A DNA stretch of 64,000 nt from Luteibacter mycovicinus (GCF_000745235.1 NZ_JQNL01000001.1:1612001-1676000), one strand, 5' to 3'. Shown: positions 1 to 8,360, counted from the first letter of the stretch. The notes: generated by a model not told the origin, from the sequence alone. Numbers and translations: made by a program.

Positions 1-812
1 ATGAGCGCGCTTTCCATGTGAATCATAGTGGCTGCCAGCGGTGTGCGCAGCTCATGCGCCACATCGCCAGCAAATCGGTGCTCTCGTTCGACCGCATCTT
101 CCAACCGCTCGAGTTGCTGATTGAGCGTCTCGATCAGTGGCTTGATCTCGTCGGGAGAGCGGTCGATGGAGATGAGCTTGCGACTGCCCGGTTCGCGCTG
201 CGCGAGCACTGCAGTCAGCACACCCAGAGGCTTGAGTCCCTGTTTGACCGCGAGTCCTGCCAACACGGCGAGCAGAGGCAGCCCGATGATGAGCGGCAAC
301 GCGTGCTCAAGGATGAGACCGCGGGTGATGTCCGACCGGTTATCTGCCCGCTCCCCAATCCGCACCGTCAGGTCGAAGCGGTTGGTGAGGGTGAACAGTC
401 GCCATTTGACCCCGTTATATTCGGCTTCATGAAACCCGCGTTCCCCCGGAGCCGGTGGGGGCAGGTCCGCCAGATTGGCGGTTGCCGCGACCAGTTTGCG
501 CTGGGGGTCATACGCCTGAAAGCCGACTTCGGGCTCGTAGTTGCGTGGATGGACCGATACGACGACGGTACCCTTTTGCGCCTCGGTCGCGAGCTGCAGC
601 GTCTTCGCCGGATCCTGTACTCCGTAGTTGCCATGCCCGTAGGCAATCAAGGTGCCCAGCGTTCGCCCGGCCTGGGCCAAACGCCCATCGAGCAACTGAT
701 TCATCTCGTGAAGTTCGCGCTGGTAGCTGATGGTCCCCAGCGGAATGAGCACGGCCACCTGGACAAGGATGATGAGCCAGGTGAGTCGCGCGCGCAGGCT
801 GCTGGAGGTCAC
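1..812 (-). CDS. Sensor histidine kinase, C-terminus beyond window edge
   Basis: This is the inner-membrane sensor of a two-component pair. The visible 270 residues hold a first membrane segment at about residues 9-27 and a periplasmic sensor region. A second membrane segment follows (around ALPLIIGLPLLAVLAGL), then a linker and the HisKA dimerisation helix with the H-box HRFAGDVAHELRTPLAA. The phospho-acceptor His is near residue 253. The ATPase domain lies outside the window. The start is a GTG overlapping the stop of the upstream regulator by four bases (GTGA), so the two are translationally coupled. The layout resembles QseC/PmrB/TctE-type kinases with a 2CSK_N sensor region. The signal sensed cannot be deduced. 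Confidence 0.9.
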   Translation of the reverse strand, partial: MTSSSLRARLTWLIILVQVAVLIPLGTISYQRELHEMNQLLDGRLAQAGRTLGTLIAYGHGNYGVQDPAKTLQLATEAQKGTVVVSVHPRNYEPEVGFQAYDPQRKLVAATANLADLPPPAPGERGFHEAEYNGVKWRLFTLTNRFDLTVRIGERADNRSDITRGLILEHALPLIIGLPLLAVLAGLAVKQGLKPLGVLTAVLAQREPGSRKLISIDRSPDEIKPLIETLNQQLERLEDAVEREHRFAGDVAHELRTPLAATMIHMESAL

Positions 813-1474
813 TTGGGTTCCCGGGGCATCATGTAGCCAATGCCGCGCACCGTGTGGATGACCTCGGGACTCAACTTCCGGCGCAGCCAGTGCACATGCA
901 CTTCGATGGCGTTGCGATCCACCACTGTGTCATATCCGTAGACCGACCCTTCGAGCGTTTCGCGGCGAACGATGCGGCCGGCGCGCTCGGTCAGGATGCG
1001 CAGCACCGAGAACTCCCGCCGGGTCAAGGTTACCATTTCACCTCGAAAGGTAACGCCATTCGTAGCCAGGTCCAGCACCAGACTGCCCACCTCCACTCGA
1101 TTGTCCACCAGGCCCTGCGCGCGGCGGGTCAGCGAGCGAATACGTGCCGCCAGTTCCCCCAGGTCAAACGGCTTGACCAGGTAATCGTCTGCGCCCAGGT
1201 CCAAGCCCTTGATGCGCGACTCTGTCGCATCCCGCGCGGTCATTACCAGGATGGGCGTTTTCACCCCCGCGCGGCGTGCTTCAAGCAGCACTTCCAAGCC
1301 GTCTTTCCCAGGCAGGCCCAGGTCGAGCAAGATCAAGTCGATGCCCGTGTCAGACAACGACGCCGCGCCTTGCCTGCCGTCGGTCAGCCACGTTACCGCG
1401 TAAGACTGGTGCTCAAGCGCATGCTTGATGGCCTCGCCCAACTCGATGTCGTCTTCAAGTAGCAAGATGTGCAT
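809..1474 (-). CDS. OmpR-family response regulator (QseB/PmrA/TctD type)
   Basis: A 221-residue transcription factor. The receiver domain (about 1-115) begins MHILLLEDD and has the acidic pair ED, the phospho-acceptor Asp in LILLDLGLPGKDG, the conserved Thr in VMTARD and the Lys in YLVKPF. The winged-helix DNA-binding domain (about 125-220) has the family signature IEVHVHWLRRKL and ends in GIGYMM. The frame is open upstream of the chosen ATG, but the receiver fold starts exactly at MHILLLEDD. It is the first gene of a two-gene operon with the histidine kinase and is presumably phosphorylated by it. Targets are unknown. Confidence 0.93.
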   Translation of the reverse strand: MHILLLEDDIELGEAIKHALEHQSYAVTWLTDGRQGAASLSDTGIDLILLDLGLPGKDGLEVLLEARRAGVKTPILVMTARDATESRIKGLDLGADDYLVKPFDLGELAARIRSLTRRAQGLVDNRVEVGSLVLDLATNGVTFRGEMVTLTRREFSVLRILTERAGRIVRRETLEGSVYGYDTVVDRNAIEVHVHWLRRKLSPEVIHTVRGIGYMMPREPK

Positions 1475-2298
1475 GCGGTACGGGCTCGAGGAACGAAAGC
1501 GACCATGATCGCCGGAGAGTCTTTTGCCAACCTTTTGTGCCCTGGCATCCAGTCTACGCCAGGGCAGTGACGCGATGTCTGGTCTCAACCGGCTCTTGCA
1601 GGAGCCCGAACTCCGTCTGGACCGCAGCCCCCCGGGCCACGCTTGCCCCGCCCTGACCGGCCGATTGGGCTCTCCATCGATCGACCGCTTCGGATTCACA
1701 TGACCAACCCCCTGCCCGCCTTGCTCACCGCCCTGAACCACGCCATCGAGGCTGTTGCGCGCAATGACGACCCTTGGCTGCGCTCGATCGCCATCGCCGC
1801 CCTCCAGTGCGAGTTGGGGACCTGGTCTATCGGGTGCCCGCGGACCCCGACATCGCCCTCCCGCTCCAGCGCATTGCGCGCATGGTGGAGAATATTCATG
1901 AGGGCCATTCCGCCCCGTTCTGTTCGACGAGGCCGCGCCGCATCGAGGTGGTGTAGAGCGGGTCGGTCGCATAGGTGTTGGTGTAGGGATCGAGGATGTG
2001 ATCATCCGCCGTGGCGAAGACCTCTCACCCGGCCTGATCGAGAGCTACCTTGAGAGACATCGCGCCGTCAAAGAATGCTGCGTGGTCGGAATCGACGACA
2101 CCGACCTGGGCGAGGTACCTGTGGCATTTGTTGTCGCCCGAGGGGCCATACGATTGAAGTCGGCGCCCTACGGCAATATGCGTACGACGCCTTTTCAAGG
2201 GTATATGTCCCTGCCCATATCCACGTGATACCGACACTCCCAACCGGCAGCTTGGTCAACGCGCTCACGGCCAGCCCTAGCATTCCGAACGAGGCGCT
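1475..2298. other. 824-bp stretch without an intact gene (island remnant)
   Basis: No intact gene can be defended here. Short frames exist on both strands, such as one beginning near 1700 on the plus strand, but none has both a credible start and a recognisable fold. The one recognisable scrap is the acyl-CoA-ligase tail annotated separately at 1986-2147. The stretch lies between an intact two-component operon and two small low-GC genes, and is best read as the eroded outer part of the island that ends at tRNA-Gly. The promoter of the response regulator should lie in the first 150 bases, but I see no convincing -35/-10 pair. Confidence 0.5.
1986..2147 (+). pseudogene. Remnant of AMP-forming acyl-CoA ligase, C-terminal domain
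   Basis: About 54 codons read as the C-terminal subdomain of the ANL superfamily (AMP-binding_C). The diagnostic pieces are VIIRRGEDLSPGLIESYL, which matches the usual GGENIxPxEIExxL, then HRAVKECCVVG and DLGEVPVAFVV. The large N-terminal AMP-binding domain and the region beyond AFVV are missing, and no start fits, so this is a broken fragment. In the parent enzyme this domain closes over the active site for thioester formation. Its presence shows that foreign or duplicated metabolic DNA was once here. Confidence 0.6.
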
Positions 2299-2790
2299 TT
2301 ATTCGCGATAAATCGCACCCTCAAAGTCGAGCACTCCCGCGCCTTCCTGCCGGTTGAGATATGCCTCTGCCGCCTCCAGCACATCGCCGCCAGGCACGCT
2401 GACCGCCAACAGGTTGCGCGCTTTAAAGTATTCCGTCACACAGCCCAAGGACCGGAGCGCATCGGCAACGGCATCGACAATGTTCTCATCGAAGCAGACC
2501 ACGCGAAATAAAGAGTTCGGCGATTCCACCAGCACTCGGTCGAACCATCGAACGCCATCCTGAAGAGGTGCGCGGACGGTATCGCCGAGGCCGGCCTGGC
2601 GCGCAAAGAACGGGATGTTATCGATGGTGTAGGTATCTGGCGATCCTGCTGGTCTTGCCCAGACCGACTCACTGCCAACGTCTGGATAGCCGTCCTCGTC
2701 CGGTTGGATAGAAAAGAATACCTTCACCAATTCAGGCATTGATTTTGTCGCTCTTATCGAGGTTACAGTTTCGGCAGGCAGGTTGACCAT
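2299..2790 (-). CDS. DUF4265 domain protein, possible immunity protein
   Basis: A 163-residue soluble protein with no signal peptide or membrane segment. The opening block LVKVFFSIQPDEDGYPDVG, followed by ESVWARP, matches the DUF4265 family as I know it. The rest alternates strands and helices around FRVVCFDENIVDAVADALR. It starts four bases after a small frame that ends in an HNH-like DHVIPRSR motif, the order expected of a toxin tail followed by its immunity gene. The biochemical role of DUF4265 is unknown, and the immunity role here is inferred only from position. Base composition is visibly lower in GC than the core genes to the right, consistent with transfer. Confidence 0.8.
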   Translation of the reverse strand: MVNLPAETVTSIRATKSMPELVKVFFSIQPDEDGYPDVGSESVWARPAGSPDTYTIDNIPFFARQAGLGDTVRAPLQDGVRWFDRVLVESPNSLFRVVCFDENIVDAVADALRSLGCVTEYFKARNLLAVSVPGGDVLEAAEAYLNRQEGAGVLDFEGAIYRE

Positions 2791-2793
2791 TGT

Positions 2794-2994
2794 TTAACGA
2801 TCCGTCTCCGCCCTGGACCTTGGGATAACGTGGTCCACATTAACCTCATTTCCGGGCGGAGTAACGCCGCGTTCACTCTTTGCGACGCCCGGTATTGAAT
2901 ATAGTCTCGCAATGAACACGGAGGACGGCCTGATTGGCCGCCCAATGATATCTCGATGCAACACGCTCTTTACTTCGCGGTGAACGATGTCCAA
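2794..2994 (-). pseudogene. HNH-like toxin tail fragment
   Basis: A 66-codon frame with only a TTG available as start, and open further upstream in the overlapping gene. It ends shortly after GNEVNVDHVIPRSR, which looks like the first half of an HNH nuclease motif (xxxDHVxPRSxGG). The second half of the fold, normally another 25-40 residues, is missing, so it is probably a truncated tip. The fragment overlaps the 3' end of the preceding gene by 25 bases and stops just before the DUF4265 start. I read it as the leftover C-terminal end of a polymorphic nuclease toxin; a chance motif in a spacer is the alternative. Confidence 0.35.
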
Positions 2995-3332
2995 TTGGGA
3001 TTCAAAATAGATTGACCATCTGGCCGCAGAAGTTCGAGTTCGAACATCCGTCCATTCACATGGTAAAAATAGACGTCAATGAACTCGCCATCTGCATCCA
3101 ACAATTTTCCTTCGACGGGAAATCCGTCGCGACCGCGGAAGCTATCTTGACCTCGATAAGGTGGGAGCTGCACATCGGGCAGGTGAAAGAGCAACCGAGA
3201 TCCGTCTGGCGATTCGTCCGTGACCTCAACTTCATTGATATCTAGTAGGAACTGACTCCGAAGCACGTCATCTGCAATCAGATTTCCGAGCGTTCGGACT
3301 ACAGACGATTCGGACTGCGTCAATTTTCGCAT
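2970..3332 (-). CDS. Small soluble protein, probable immunity protein (DUF6984-like)
   Basis: A 120-residue cytoplasmic protein beginning MRKLTQSESSVVRTLGNLI and rich in aromatic and acidic residues, with a core FIDVYFYHVNGRMFELELLR. The start pattern and size recall the DUF6984 family, which I name only tentatively. The chosen ATG lies eight bases after the stop of a frame that looks like a toxin C-terminus. The frame is open far upstream (to about 3830), but that part reads through older remnants and has no coherent protein character. Low GC and position next to the toxin tip suggest an immunity protein of a contact-dependent or Rhs-type toxin. Confidence 0.6.
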   Translation of the reverse strand: MRKLTQSESSVVRTLGNLIADDVLRSQFLLDINEVEVTDESPDGSRLLFHLPDVQLPPYRGQDSFRGRDGFPVEGKLLDADGEFIDVYFYHVNGRMFELELLRPDGQSILNPNWTSFTAK

Positions 3333-3340
3333 CTTGGCGC

Positions 3341-3580
3341 CTACTGCAATGGAAAGATTGTTCCGACATTTACCTTTCCGTCCTGAAGTGGAAATGCACG
3401 GAATTCGAGGGGTACTTCGTTCACGTTTAATCTGCCGCTGAAGGGGGCCAACCGTAGTACCTTCAGAGGCACTCCTCAGTGTCGCACTGACTTCTTTTCC
3501 TACGACACTCTCCACGTGCCCGACATCGAGCCCTGCCGACGAAAGCCGCGACGCGTAATGGCTGGTCTGAAACACGCTTG
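3341..3580 (-). pseudogene. Frameshifted C-terminal tip of a polymorphic toxin
   Basis: Two adjacent frames together make one protein-like string. The first reads SVFQTSHYASRLSSAGLDVG through to SASEGTTVGP. After a -1/+1 shift near 3440-3455 the second reads SGRLNVNEVPLEFRAFPL and KVNVGTIFPLQ, then a TAG at 3341. The ending, FRAFPLxDGxVNVGTIFP, resembles the tails of secreted polymorphic toxins. A putative immunity gene follows eight bases later. Upstream it abuts the broken integrase directly, so the large N-terminal part of the toxin is gone. The exact toxin class is not identifiable by eye. Confidence 0.4.
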
Positions 3581-3748
3581 CTAGAGAGCCACATCTAAGA
3601 CCGCCGCAGCCAGCCGGACCGCCTCTTTGGTCATCCCATGCAATGGCCGCACCAAGAACCGCGAACCGATAGCCGGGCGAAGCGACTCGGGGACCAGAAA
3701 GCGGACATAGAAACCGCTGCGTCGGGACAACAGCAAAGGCTTGGGCAC
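3581..3748 (-). pseudogene. Truncated tyrosine-type integrase, N-terminal stub
   Basis: 55 codons from a GTG, starting VPKPLLLSRRSGFYVRFLVP and ending in TAG. They match the SAM-like N-terminus of tRNA-targeting tyrosine integrases: an aromatic GFYVRFLVP block, then LRPAIGSRFLVRPLHG, then a KEAVRLAAAVL helix. Catalytic and core-binding domains are absent, since the frame is cut at 3581 where a different remnant begins. It points away from the 3' end of tRNA-Gly about 105 bases upstream, the standard place for the integrase of an island inserted at a tRNA gene. It cannot be active. Confidence 0.6.
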
Positions 3749-3852
3749 AAAACGATACCTCAGACGATACCTCGGGGGAGGTCGCTCGGGCCCGCTGACG
3801 AAGCCGATAAAACCGTTGCAGAAAAGGCACTTAGCGCAATGATGGCACTGAG

Positions 3853-3926
3853 TGGAGCGGGTGAAGGGAATCGAACCCTCGTCAGTAGCTTGGGAAGCTA
3901 CAGCTCTACCATTGAGCTACACCCGC
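3853..3926 (-). tRNA. glyU: tRNA-Gly (CCC anticodon)
   Basis: A complete cloverleaf. The acceptor stem GCGGGTG pairs with CACCCGC, the D arm is GCTC/GAGC, and the anticodon stem GTAGC/GCTAC has loop TTCCCAA (anticodon CCC). The T arm is GAGGG/CCCTT with loop TTCGATT, followed by discriminator T and an encoded CCA. It closely resembles E. coli glyU. The 3' end faces the island remnant, and the gene remained intact, as expected when an island recombines into the 3' end of a tRNA and restores it. Confidence 0.95.
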
Positions 3927-4061
3927 ATCGGCCCCGGATGGTAATACGAGATCGCCCACCGGCGAAAGGTGGCGGCTGGCTGAACGCACCGGCCGTCCAC
4001 CGCACGGCGGGTCAGTCGCAGGCGCATAATCTTGCCGGGGCATCCCTACGAGGGCCGGAAC

Positions 4062-4757
4062 ATGCGTCGTGCGCTTTCGCTTTCCATCTTTACCGGGCTC
4101 GCGCTATGCGCAACCGGCGCTACGCTGGCGCAGTCGCGCACGGTATCCACGGCCAATATGCCGAAGCCGGGAGTCAGCTATATCGCCGGCCCCTCGACCC
4201 CGGTCCGCAAGGAAACCGTGAGTACGGGCACCCTGCCCCAGCCGGCACGGCTGTACGCGGGCGGTCAGGGCGGCACGGGCGCCTCGTCCAGGCAGGACGG
4301 GTATGACAGCGGCAACTACCCCCCGGACAACGGCAGCTATAACAACGGCGGTTACTACGGCGGCGGTTACGGCGGCGGTTACGGCAACGGCTATGGCAAC
4401 GGTTACGGCCGGGATGACGGCTATGGCTACGGTCGCGGCGGCCGGGATCACGATCACGGCCAGCCCGGCAACGGCAGTCGCGACCACGACCGACGCCCAC
4501 CCGGCAACTCGACCACCGTCGCCCAGTCCCCCGGCTCGGCCCATACCGGCGCCACAGGCCCGGCCATGAACCTCGCCCCGGACCGCAACGGCCCGCGTGG
4601 CCCACGCGACAGCGGCAACAACCGCGGTGAGAATGGCTGGAACGATGGCTTCGGCAGCCGCACCCCCACGCAACCCCGGTCTGGCGTGACCAACCGCGTG
4701 ACCCAGCCCGGCATCGGCACACCGGTCCGCGGCGGCAATGGGTGGAACGGCCGCTGA
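4062..4757 (+). CDS. Glycine/tyrosine-rich secreted protein of unknown function
   Basis: A 231-residue protein with a clear Sec signal peptide (MRRALSLSIFTGLALCATGA, cleavage near AQS). Residues of about 80-130 are low complexity, built of YGGG, YGNG and YGRGG units, followed by an acidic/His-rich RDHDHG segment. The rest is rich in Pro, Asn, Gly and Thr with no recognised fold. There are no Cys residues in the mature part. The start is preferred over an in-frame ATG 30 bases upstream because it gives a canonical signal peptide. It precedes thiS by 19 bases, but a functional link is doubtful. The role is unknown; a surface or cell-wall matrix component is possible. Confidence 0.7.
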   Translation: MRRALSLSIFTGLALCATGATLAQSRTVSTANMPKPGVSYIAGPSTPVRKETVSTGTLPQPARLYAGGQGGTGASSRQDGYDSGNYPPDNGSYNNGGYYGGGYGGGYGNGYGNGYGRDDGYGYGRGGRDHDHGQPGNGSRDHDRRPPGNSTTVAQSPGSAHTGATGPAMNLAPDRNGPRGPRDSGNNRGENGWNDGFGSRTPTQPRSGVTNRVTQPGIGTPVRGGNGWNGR

Positions 4758-4776
4758 GCCCCGTTACAATGGGCGG

Positions 4777-4977
4777 ATGCAGATCACTCTAAACGGCGAC
4801 GCGCGCGATTGCGCGCCCGGCACCTCGGTTCTTGCGCTGCTCGACGCTGCCGGTTACGGCGGCAAGCGCGTGGCGGTCGAGGTCAACCTCGAGATCGTGC
4901 CGCGCAGCGCGCACGCGACGCATGTGCTCGCCGAGGGCGACCGCGTCGAGATCGTCCATGCCATCGGTGGCGGCTGA
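4777..4977 (+). CDS. thiS: Sulfur carrier protein ThiS
   Basis: A 66-residue ubiquitin-fold protein (MQITLNGDARDC...) ending in Ile-Gly-Gly-Gly. The terminal Gly is adenylated and converted to a thiocarboxylate that donates sulfur for the thiazole ring of thiamine. Size and the Gly-Gly end are typical. It is followed 27 bases later by thiG, its direct partner, so the two form a thiamine operon. The start was set at the ATG giving the canonical short N-terminus; an in-frame ATG 39 bases upstream overlaps the preceding gene. No TPP riboswitch is recognisable upstream. Confidence 0.93.
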   Translation: MQITLNGDARDCAPGTSVLALLDAAGYGGKRVAVEVNLEIVPRSAHATHVLAEGDRVEIVHAIGGG

Positions 4978-5004
4978 GCCGCACCCCTCCAGGAAATCGC
5001 CCGC

Positions 5005-5805
5005 ATGAACCACTTCTCCCCTGCCGCCGATGACGTCCTGACCGTCGCGGGCCGCACCTTTCACTCGCGGCTGCTCACGGGCACCGGCAAGTACAAGGAT
5101 TTCGACGAAACGCGTCGCGCCACCGAAGCCGCCGGCGCGCAGATCGTCACCCTCGCCATTCGCCGGGTGAACATCGGCCAGGACGCGAGCCAGCCCAACC
5201 TGCTCGACGCGCTGCCGCCGGATCGCTTCACCCTGCTGCCGAATACGGCGGGTTGCTACACGGCCGACGATGCCGTGCGCACCTGTCGCCTCGCGCGCGA
5301 ACTGCTCGACGGCCACAACCTCGTGAAGCTCGAAGTGCTCGGCGACGAGCGCACGCTCTACCCGGATGTCGTGCAGACGCTGGTCGCCGCCGAGAAGCTC
5401 GTGGCCGATGGCTTCGACGTCATGGTCTACACGTCGGACGACCCGATCCTGGCGCGTCGGCTCGAAGAGATCGGCTGCGCCGCGATCATGCCGCTGGCCG
5501 CGCCGATCGGCTCGGGTCTGGGCATCCAGAATCGCTACAACCTGCTCGAGATCGTCGAGAACGCGAAGGTCCCGGTGATCGTCGATGCCGGTGTCGGCAC
5601 CGCCTCCGATGCCGCCATCGCGATGGAGCTCGGCTGCGATGGCGTGCTGATGAACACCGCGATCGCCGGCGCGAAGGATCCGGTCCTGATGGCGCATGCG
5701 ATGAAGCTCGCGGTCGAAGCGGGCCGCGCGGCGTTCCGCGCCGGTCGTATTCCGCGCAAGCGCTTCGCATCGGCCTCGAGCCCGGTCGACGGACTGGTGG
5801 GCTGA
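5005..5805 (+). CDS. thiG: Thiazole synthase ThiG
   Basis: A 266-residue TIM-barrel enzyme that joins 1-deoxy-D-xylulose 5-phosphate, dehydroglycine and the ThiS thiocarboxylate to make the thiazole phosphate of thiamine. Family blocks seen are [44 protein letters not shown] (with the Schiff-base Lys) and [22 protein letters not shown]. The end is [17 protein letters not shown]. Length is normal. It is second in the thiSG operon, and its stop is two bases from the trmB start, suggesting cotranscription. Confidence 0.96.
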   Translation: MNHFSPAADDVLTVAGRTFHSRLLTGTGKYKDFDETRRATEAAGAQIVTLAIRRVNIGQDASQPNLLDALPPDRFTLLPNTAGCYTADDAVRTCRLARELLDGHNLVKLEVLGDERTLYPDVVQTLVAAEKLVADGFDVMVYTSDDPILARRLEEIGCAAIMPLAAPIGSGLGIQNRYNLLEIVENAKVPVIVDAGVGTASDAAIAMELGCDGVLMNTAIAGAKDPVLMAHAMKLAVEAGRAAFRAGRIPRKRFASASSPVDGLVG

Positions 5806-5807
5806 GC

Positions 5808-6524
5808 ATGACCACCGATGACGACAACAACGCCGGCGACGCTCCGTTCCACCGCCGCATCCGCAGCTTCGTGCTGCGCGAAGGCCGGATGACGCCCGCG
5901 CAGCAACGTGCGTTCGACAATCACTGGTCTCGCTTCGGCCTCGATTACCACGGTACCGGGCGCGACCTCGACGCCACCTTCGGCCATCGCGCGCCGCGCG
6001 TGCTGGAGATCGGCTTCGGCAACGGTGAAGCACTGGCCTGGGCCAGCGAGCACGATCAGGCGCGCGATTACATCGGCGTCGAAGTGCATAGCCCGGGTGT
6101 CGGCCGCCTGATGAACGCGCTGGCCGCACGCGATGCGCGGAACGTTCGCCTCTACAAGCACGACGCCGTCGAAGTACTGGAAAACGAGATCCCCCCGGCC
6201 AGCCTGTCCGAAGTACGCATCTGGTTCCCCGATCCGTGGCACAAGAAGCGCCATAACAAGCGTCGTATCGTGCAGCCGGCGTTCGTCGAATTGCTGGCGT
6301 CGCGCATGGCGCCGGGCGGCTTGCTGCATCTGGCCACCGACTGGGAAGCCTACGCCGAGCACATGCGCGAGACGATGGAAGCCGCCGGAGGCTGGCGTAA
6401 CCGTGTCGGTCCGGGCGAGTCGGCGGAGCGTCCCGCGTGGCGCATCGAGACCCACTTCGAACGCCGCGGCACGCGTCTTGGCCACGGTGTCTGGGATTAC
6501 CTGTACGAGTGGCAGGGTCGATAA
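5808..6524 (+). CDS. trmB: tRNA (guanine-N7-)-methyltransferase TrmB
   Basis: A 238-residue SAM-dependent enzyme that methylates G46 in the variable loop of tRNAs. The SAM-binding site is [11 protein letters not shown], and the diagnostic motif is [16 protein letters not shown], followed by [14 protein letters not shown]. The N-terminus ([20 protein letters not shown]) is also typical. The ATG lies two bases after the thiG stop, so the gene probably shares the thiamine operon transcript, an arrangement I know from related genomes. Confidence 0.96.
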   Translation: MTTDDDNNAGDAPFHRRIRSFVLREGRMTPAQQRAFDNHWSRFGLDYHGTGRDLDATFGHRAPRVLEIGFGNGEALAWASEHDQARDYIGVEVHSPGVGRLMNALAARDARNVRLYKHDAVEVLENEIPPASLSEVRIWFPDPWHKKRHNKRRIVQPAFVELLASRMAPGGLLHLATDWEAYAEHMRETMEAAGGWRNRVGPGESAERPAWRIETHFERRGTRLGHGVWDYLYEWQGR

Positions 6525-6584
6525 CGACAATCCGTTGACCGTGGGCGGCGCATAACGTGGGGATTCGTGTTCACGGAGTTGCCC

Positions 6585-8318
6585 ATGTCCATCGCCAGCC
6601 TTGCCGACCTGATCGCCGAAACCCTCGAAGAAGCCGGCGTTCGCCGGATCTACGGTCTGGTGGGCGACAGCCTCAATGCGATCACCGATTCGCTGCGCGA
6701 GCGCCAGCGCATCGACTGGGTCCATGTCCGTAACGAAGAAGCCGGCGCGTTTGCCGCCGGCGCGGAAGCGCAGCTCACCGGTGCGCTCGCCGTCTGCGCG
6801 GGAAGCTGCGGACCCGGCAACCTGCATCTGATCAACGGCCTGTTCGACTGCAACCGCTCGCGCACGCCCGTGCTGGCGATCGCCGCGCATATTCCCAGCG
6901 CCGAAATCGGCAGCGGTTATTTTCAGGAAACGCATCCGACCGAGCTGTTTCGCGAGTGCAGCGTGTACTGCGAGATGGTTTCCGATGCGTCGCAGATGCC
7001 CCACGTGCTGGATTCGGCCATCCGCGCGGCCGTGGGCCAACGCGGCGTGGCCGTGGTGGTGATTCCCGGCGACGTGGCCATGCGCAAGTCGCCGGTGAAG
7101 AAGGTGACGCCCGCGGCCGGGCTGCTGCCGCCTTCGCCGAAGGTCATCCCTGCCGAGCGTGAGCTGGATGCCCTGGCTGAGCTGCTCAACGCGGGCAAGC
7201 GCGTCACCCTGCTGTGCGGCCGCGGCACGGCCGGCGCCCATGACGACCTGATCGCCCTGGCCGATGCGCTGCAGTCGCCGATCGTGCATGCGCTGGGTGG
7301 CAAGGAGTATGTGGAATACGACAACCCCTTCGACGTGGGCATGACCGGCCTGATCGGCTTCAGCTCCGGCTACTACGCGATGGAGGACTGCGACACGCTG
7401 CTGATGCTGGGCACCGATTTTCCGTACCGTCAGTTCTACCCCGAGGACGCGAAGATCGCGCAGGTCGACATCCGCCCCGGCAACATCGGCCGTCGCTGCC
7501 GTGTCGAACTCGGTGTGGTCGGCGATGTGGGCGAAACCATCCGCGCCCTGTTGCCACGGATCGAGCCCAAGCGGCTGCGCGGCCACCTCGACCGCTGCCT
7601 CGCCCACTATGCGCGGGCCCGCGACGACCTCGACCAGCTCGCCCGCATCGAACCCGGTCACGACCTCATCCATCCGCAGCAGGTCACCCGCCTGGTCAGT
7701 GAGCTGGCCGAGGACGATGCGATCTTTACCTGCGACGTCGGCACGCCCACGGTCTGGGCCGCGCGCTACCTGACGATGAACGGCAAGCGCCGCCTGCTCG
7801 GCTCCTTCGTCCATGGCTCCATGGCCAATGCCATGCCGCAGGCGATCGGCGCGCAGGCCTCCCACCCGGGACGGCAGGTGATCTCGCTGTCGGGCGACGG
7901 CGGCTTCACGATGCTGATGGGCGACTTCATCACGCTGGCCCAGCAGGGCCTGCCGGTGAAGGTCATCGTGCTCAACAACGGCACCCTGGGCTTCGTCGAG
8001 CTGGAGATGAAGGCGGCGGGGCTGCTCGAAACGGGCGTCGAGCTGAAAAATCCGGACTTCGCAGCCATGGCCAACGCGATGGGCATTCATGGACGACGCG
8101 TCGCCCGCGCCAGCGACCTGCCCTCGGCCATCGCGGAGGTGCTGTCGCACGATGGCCCCGCATTGCTCGATGTGGTCAGCAACCGGCTCGAGCTGTCGAT
8201 GCCGCCGAAGATCAGCGGCGAGCAGGTCAAGGGCTTCAGCCTGTACGCGCTGAAGGCGGTGATGAGCGGGCGCGGCGACTCGATCGTCGACCTCGCGCTG
8301 AGCAACCTCAGCCGCTGA
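6585..8318 (+). CDS. poxB: Pyruvate dehydrogenase (quinone) PoxB
   Basis: A 577-residue ThDP enzyme that decarboxylates pyruvate to acetate and CO2 and passes electrons through FAD to membrane quinone. The N-terminal pyrimidine-binding domain carries the catalytic Glu in [20 protein letters not shown] central FAD-binding domain follows. The C-terminal PP domain has the ThDP motif [12 protein letters not shown] ending in NN. The C-terminus ([18 protein letters not shown]) resembles the E. coli PoxB membrane-binding tail. Length is close to the E. coli enzyme (572). It stands alone with its own promoter region, and a strong hairpin follows at 8330-8360. The tail favours PoxB over acetolactate synthase. 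Confidence 0.92.
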   Translation: MSIASLADLIAETLEEAGVRRIYGLVGDSLNAITDSLRERQRIDWVHVRNEEAGAFAAGAEAQLTGALAVCAGSCGPGNLHLINGLFDCNRSRTPVLAIAAHIPSAEIGSGYFQETHPTELFRECSVYCEMVSDASQMPHVLDSAIRAAVGQRGVAVVVIPGDVAMRKSPVKKVTPAAGLLPPSPKVIPAERELDALAELLNAGKRVTLLCGRGTAGAHDDLIALADALQSPIVHALGGKEYVEYDNPFDVGMTGLIGFSSGYYAMEDCDTLLMLGTDFPYRQFYPEDAKIAQVDIRPGNIGRRCRVELGVVGDVGETIRALLPRIEPKRLRGHLDRCLAHYARARDDLDQLARIEPGHDLIHPQQVTRLVSELAEDDAIFTCDVGTPTVWAARYLTMNGKRRLLGSFVHGSMANAMPQAIGAQASHPGRQVISLSGDGGFTMLMGDFITLAQQGLPVKVIVLNNGTLGFVELEMKAAGLLETGVELKNPDFAAMANAMGIHGRRVARASDLPSAIAEVLSHDGPALLDVVSNRLELSMPPKISGEQVKGFSLYALKAVMSGRGDSIVDLALSNLSR

Positions 8319-8329
8319 TCGGACCCGTC

Positions 8330-8360
8330 AGCGCACGCTCCGCACGGGAGCGTGCGCTGG
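8330..8360 (+). terminator. Hairpin after poxB (no U-tract)
   Basis: A perfect 13-bp inverted repeat (CAGCGCACGCTCC / GGAGCGTGCGCTG) with a 5-base loop begins 11 bases after the poxB stop. No T run follows, so it may slow or stabilise transcripts rather than be a full intrinsic terminator. Confidence 0.5.

Noticed and set aside
1950..1972. Possible second copy of the tRNA-Gly end (attachment site) around GTAGAGCGGGT
   Set aside because: Only about ten bases resemble the tRNA end, with no T-arm sequence beyond, which is within chance for this GC content.
3333..3830. N-terminal extension of the 2970-3332 gene using the long open frame
   Set aside because: The frame runs through the integrase stub and toxin tip in a different frame from both. 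Its translation lacks protein character, whereas the ATG at 3332 has a normal spacing to the preceding stop.
4700..4776. TPP riboswitch before thiS
   Set aside because: The 19-base gap after the Gly-rich gene is far too short, and no thi-box CUGAGA motif with its partner helix is present.
5535..8150. An 871-codon minus-strand frame across thiG, trmB and poxB
   Set aside because: It crosses three well-identified plus-strand genes and has only His/Arg/Ala-rich shadow composition.
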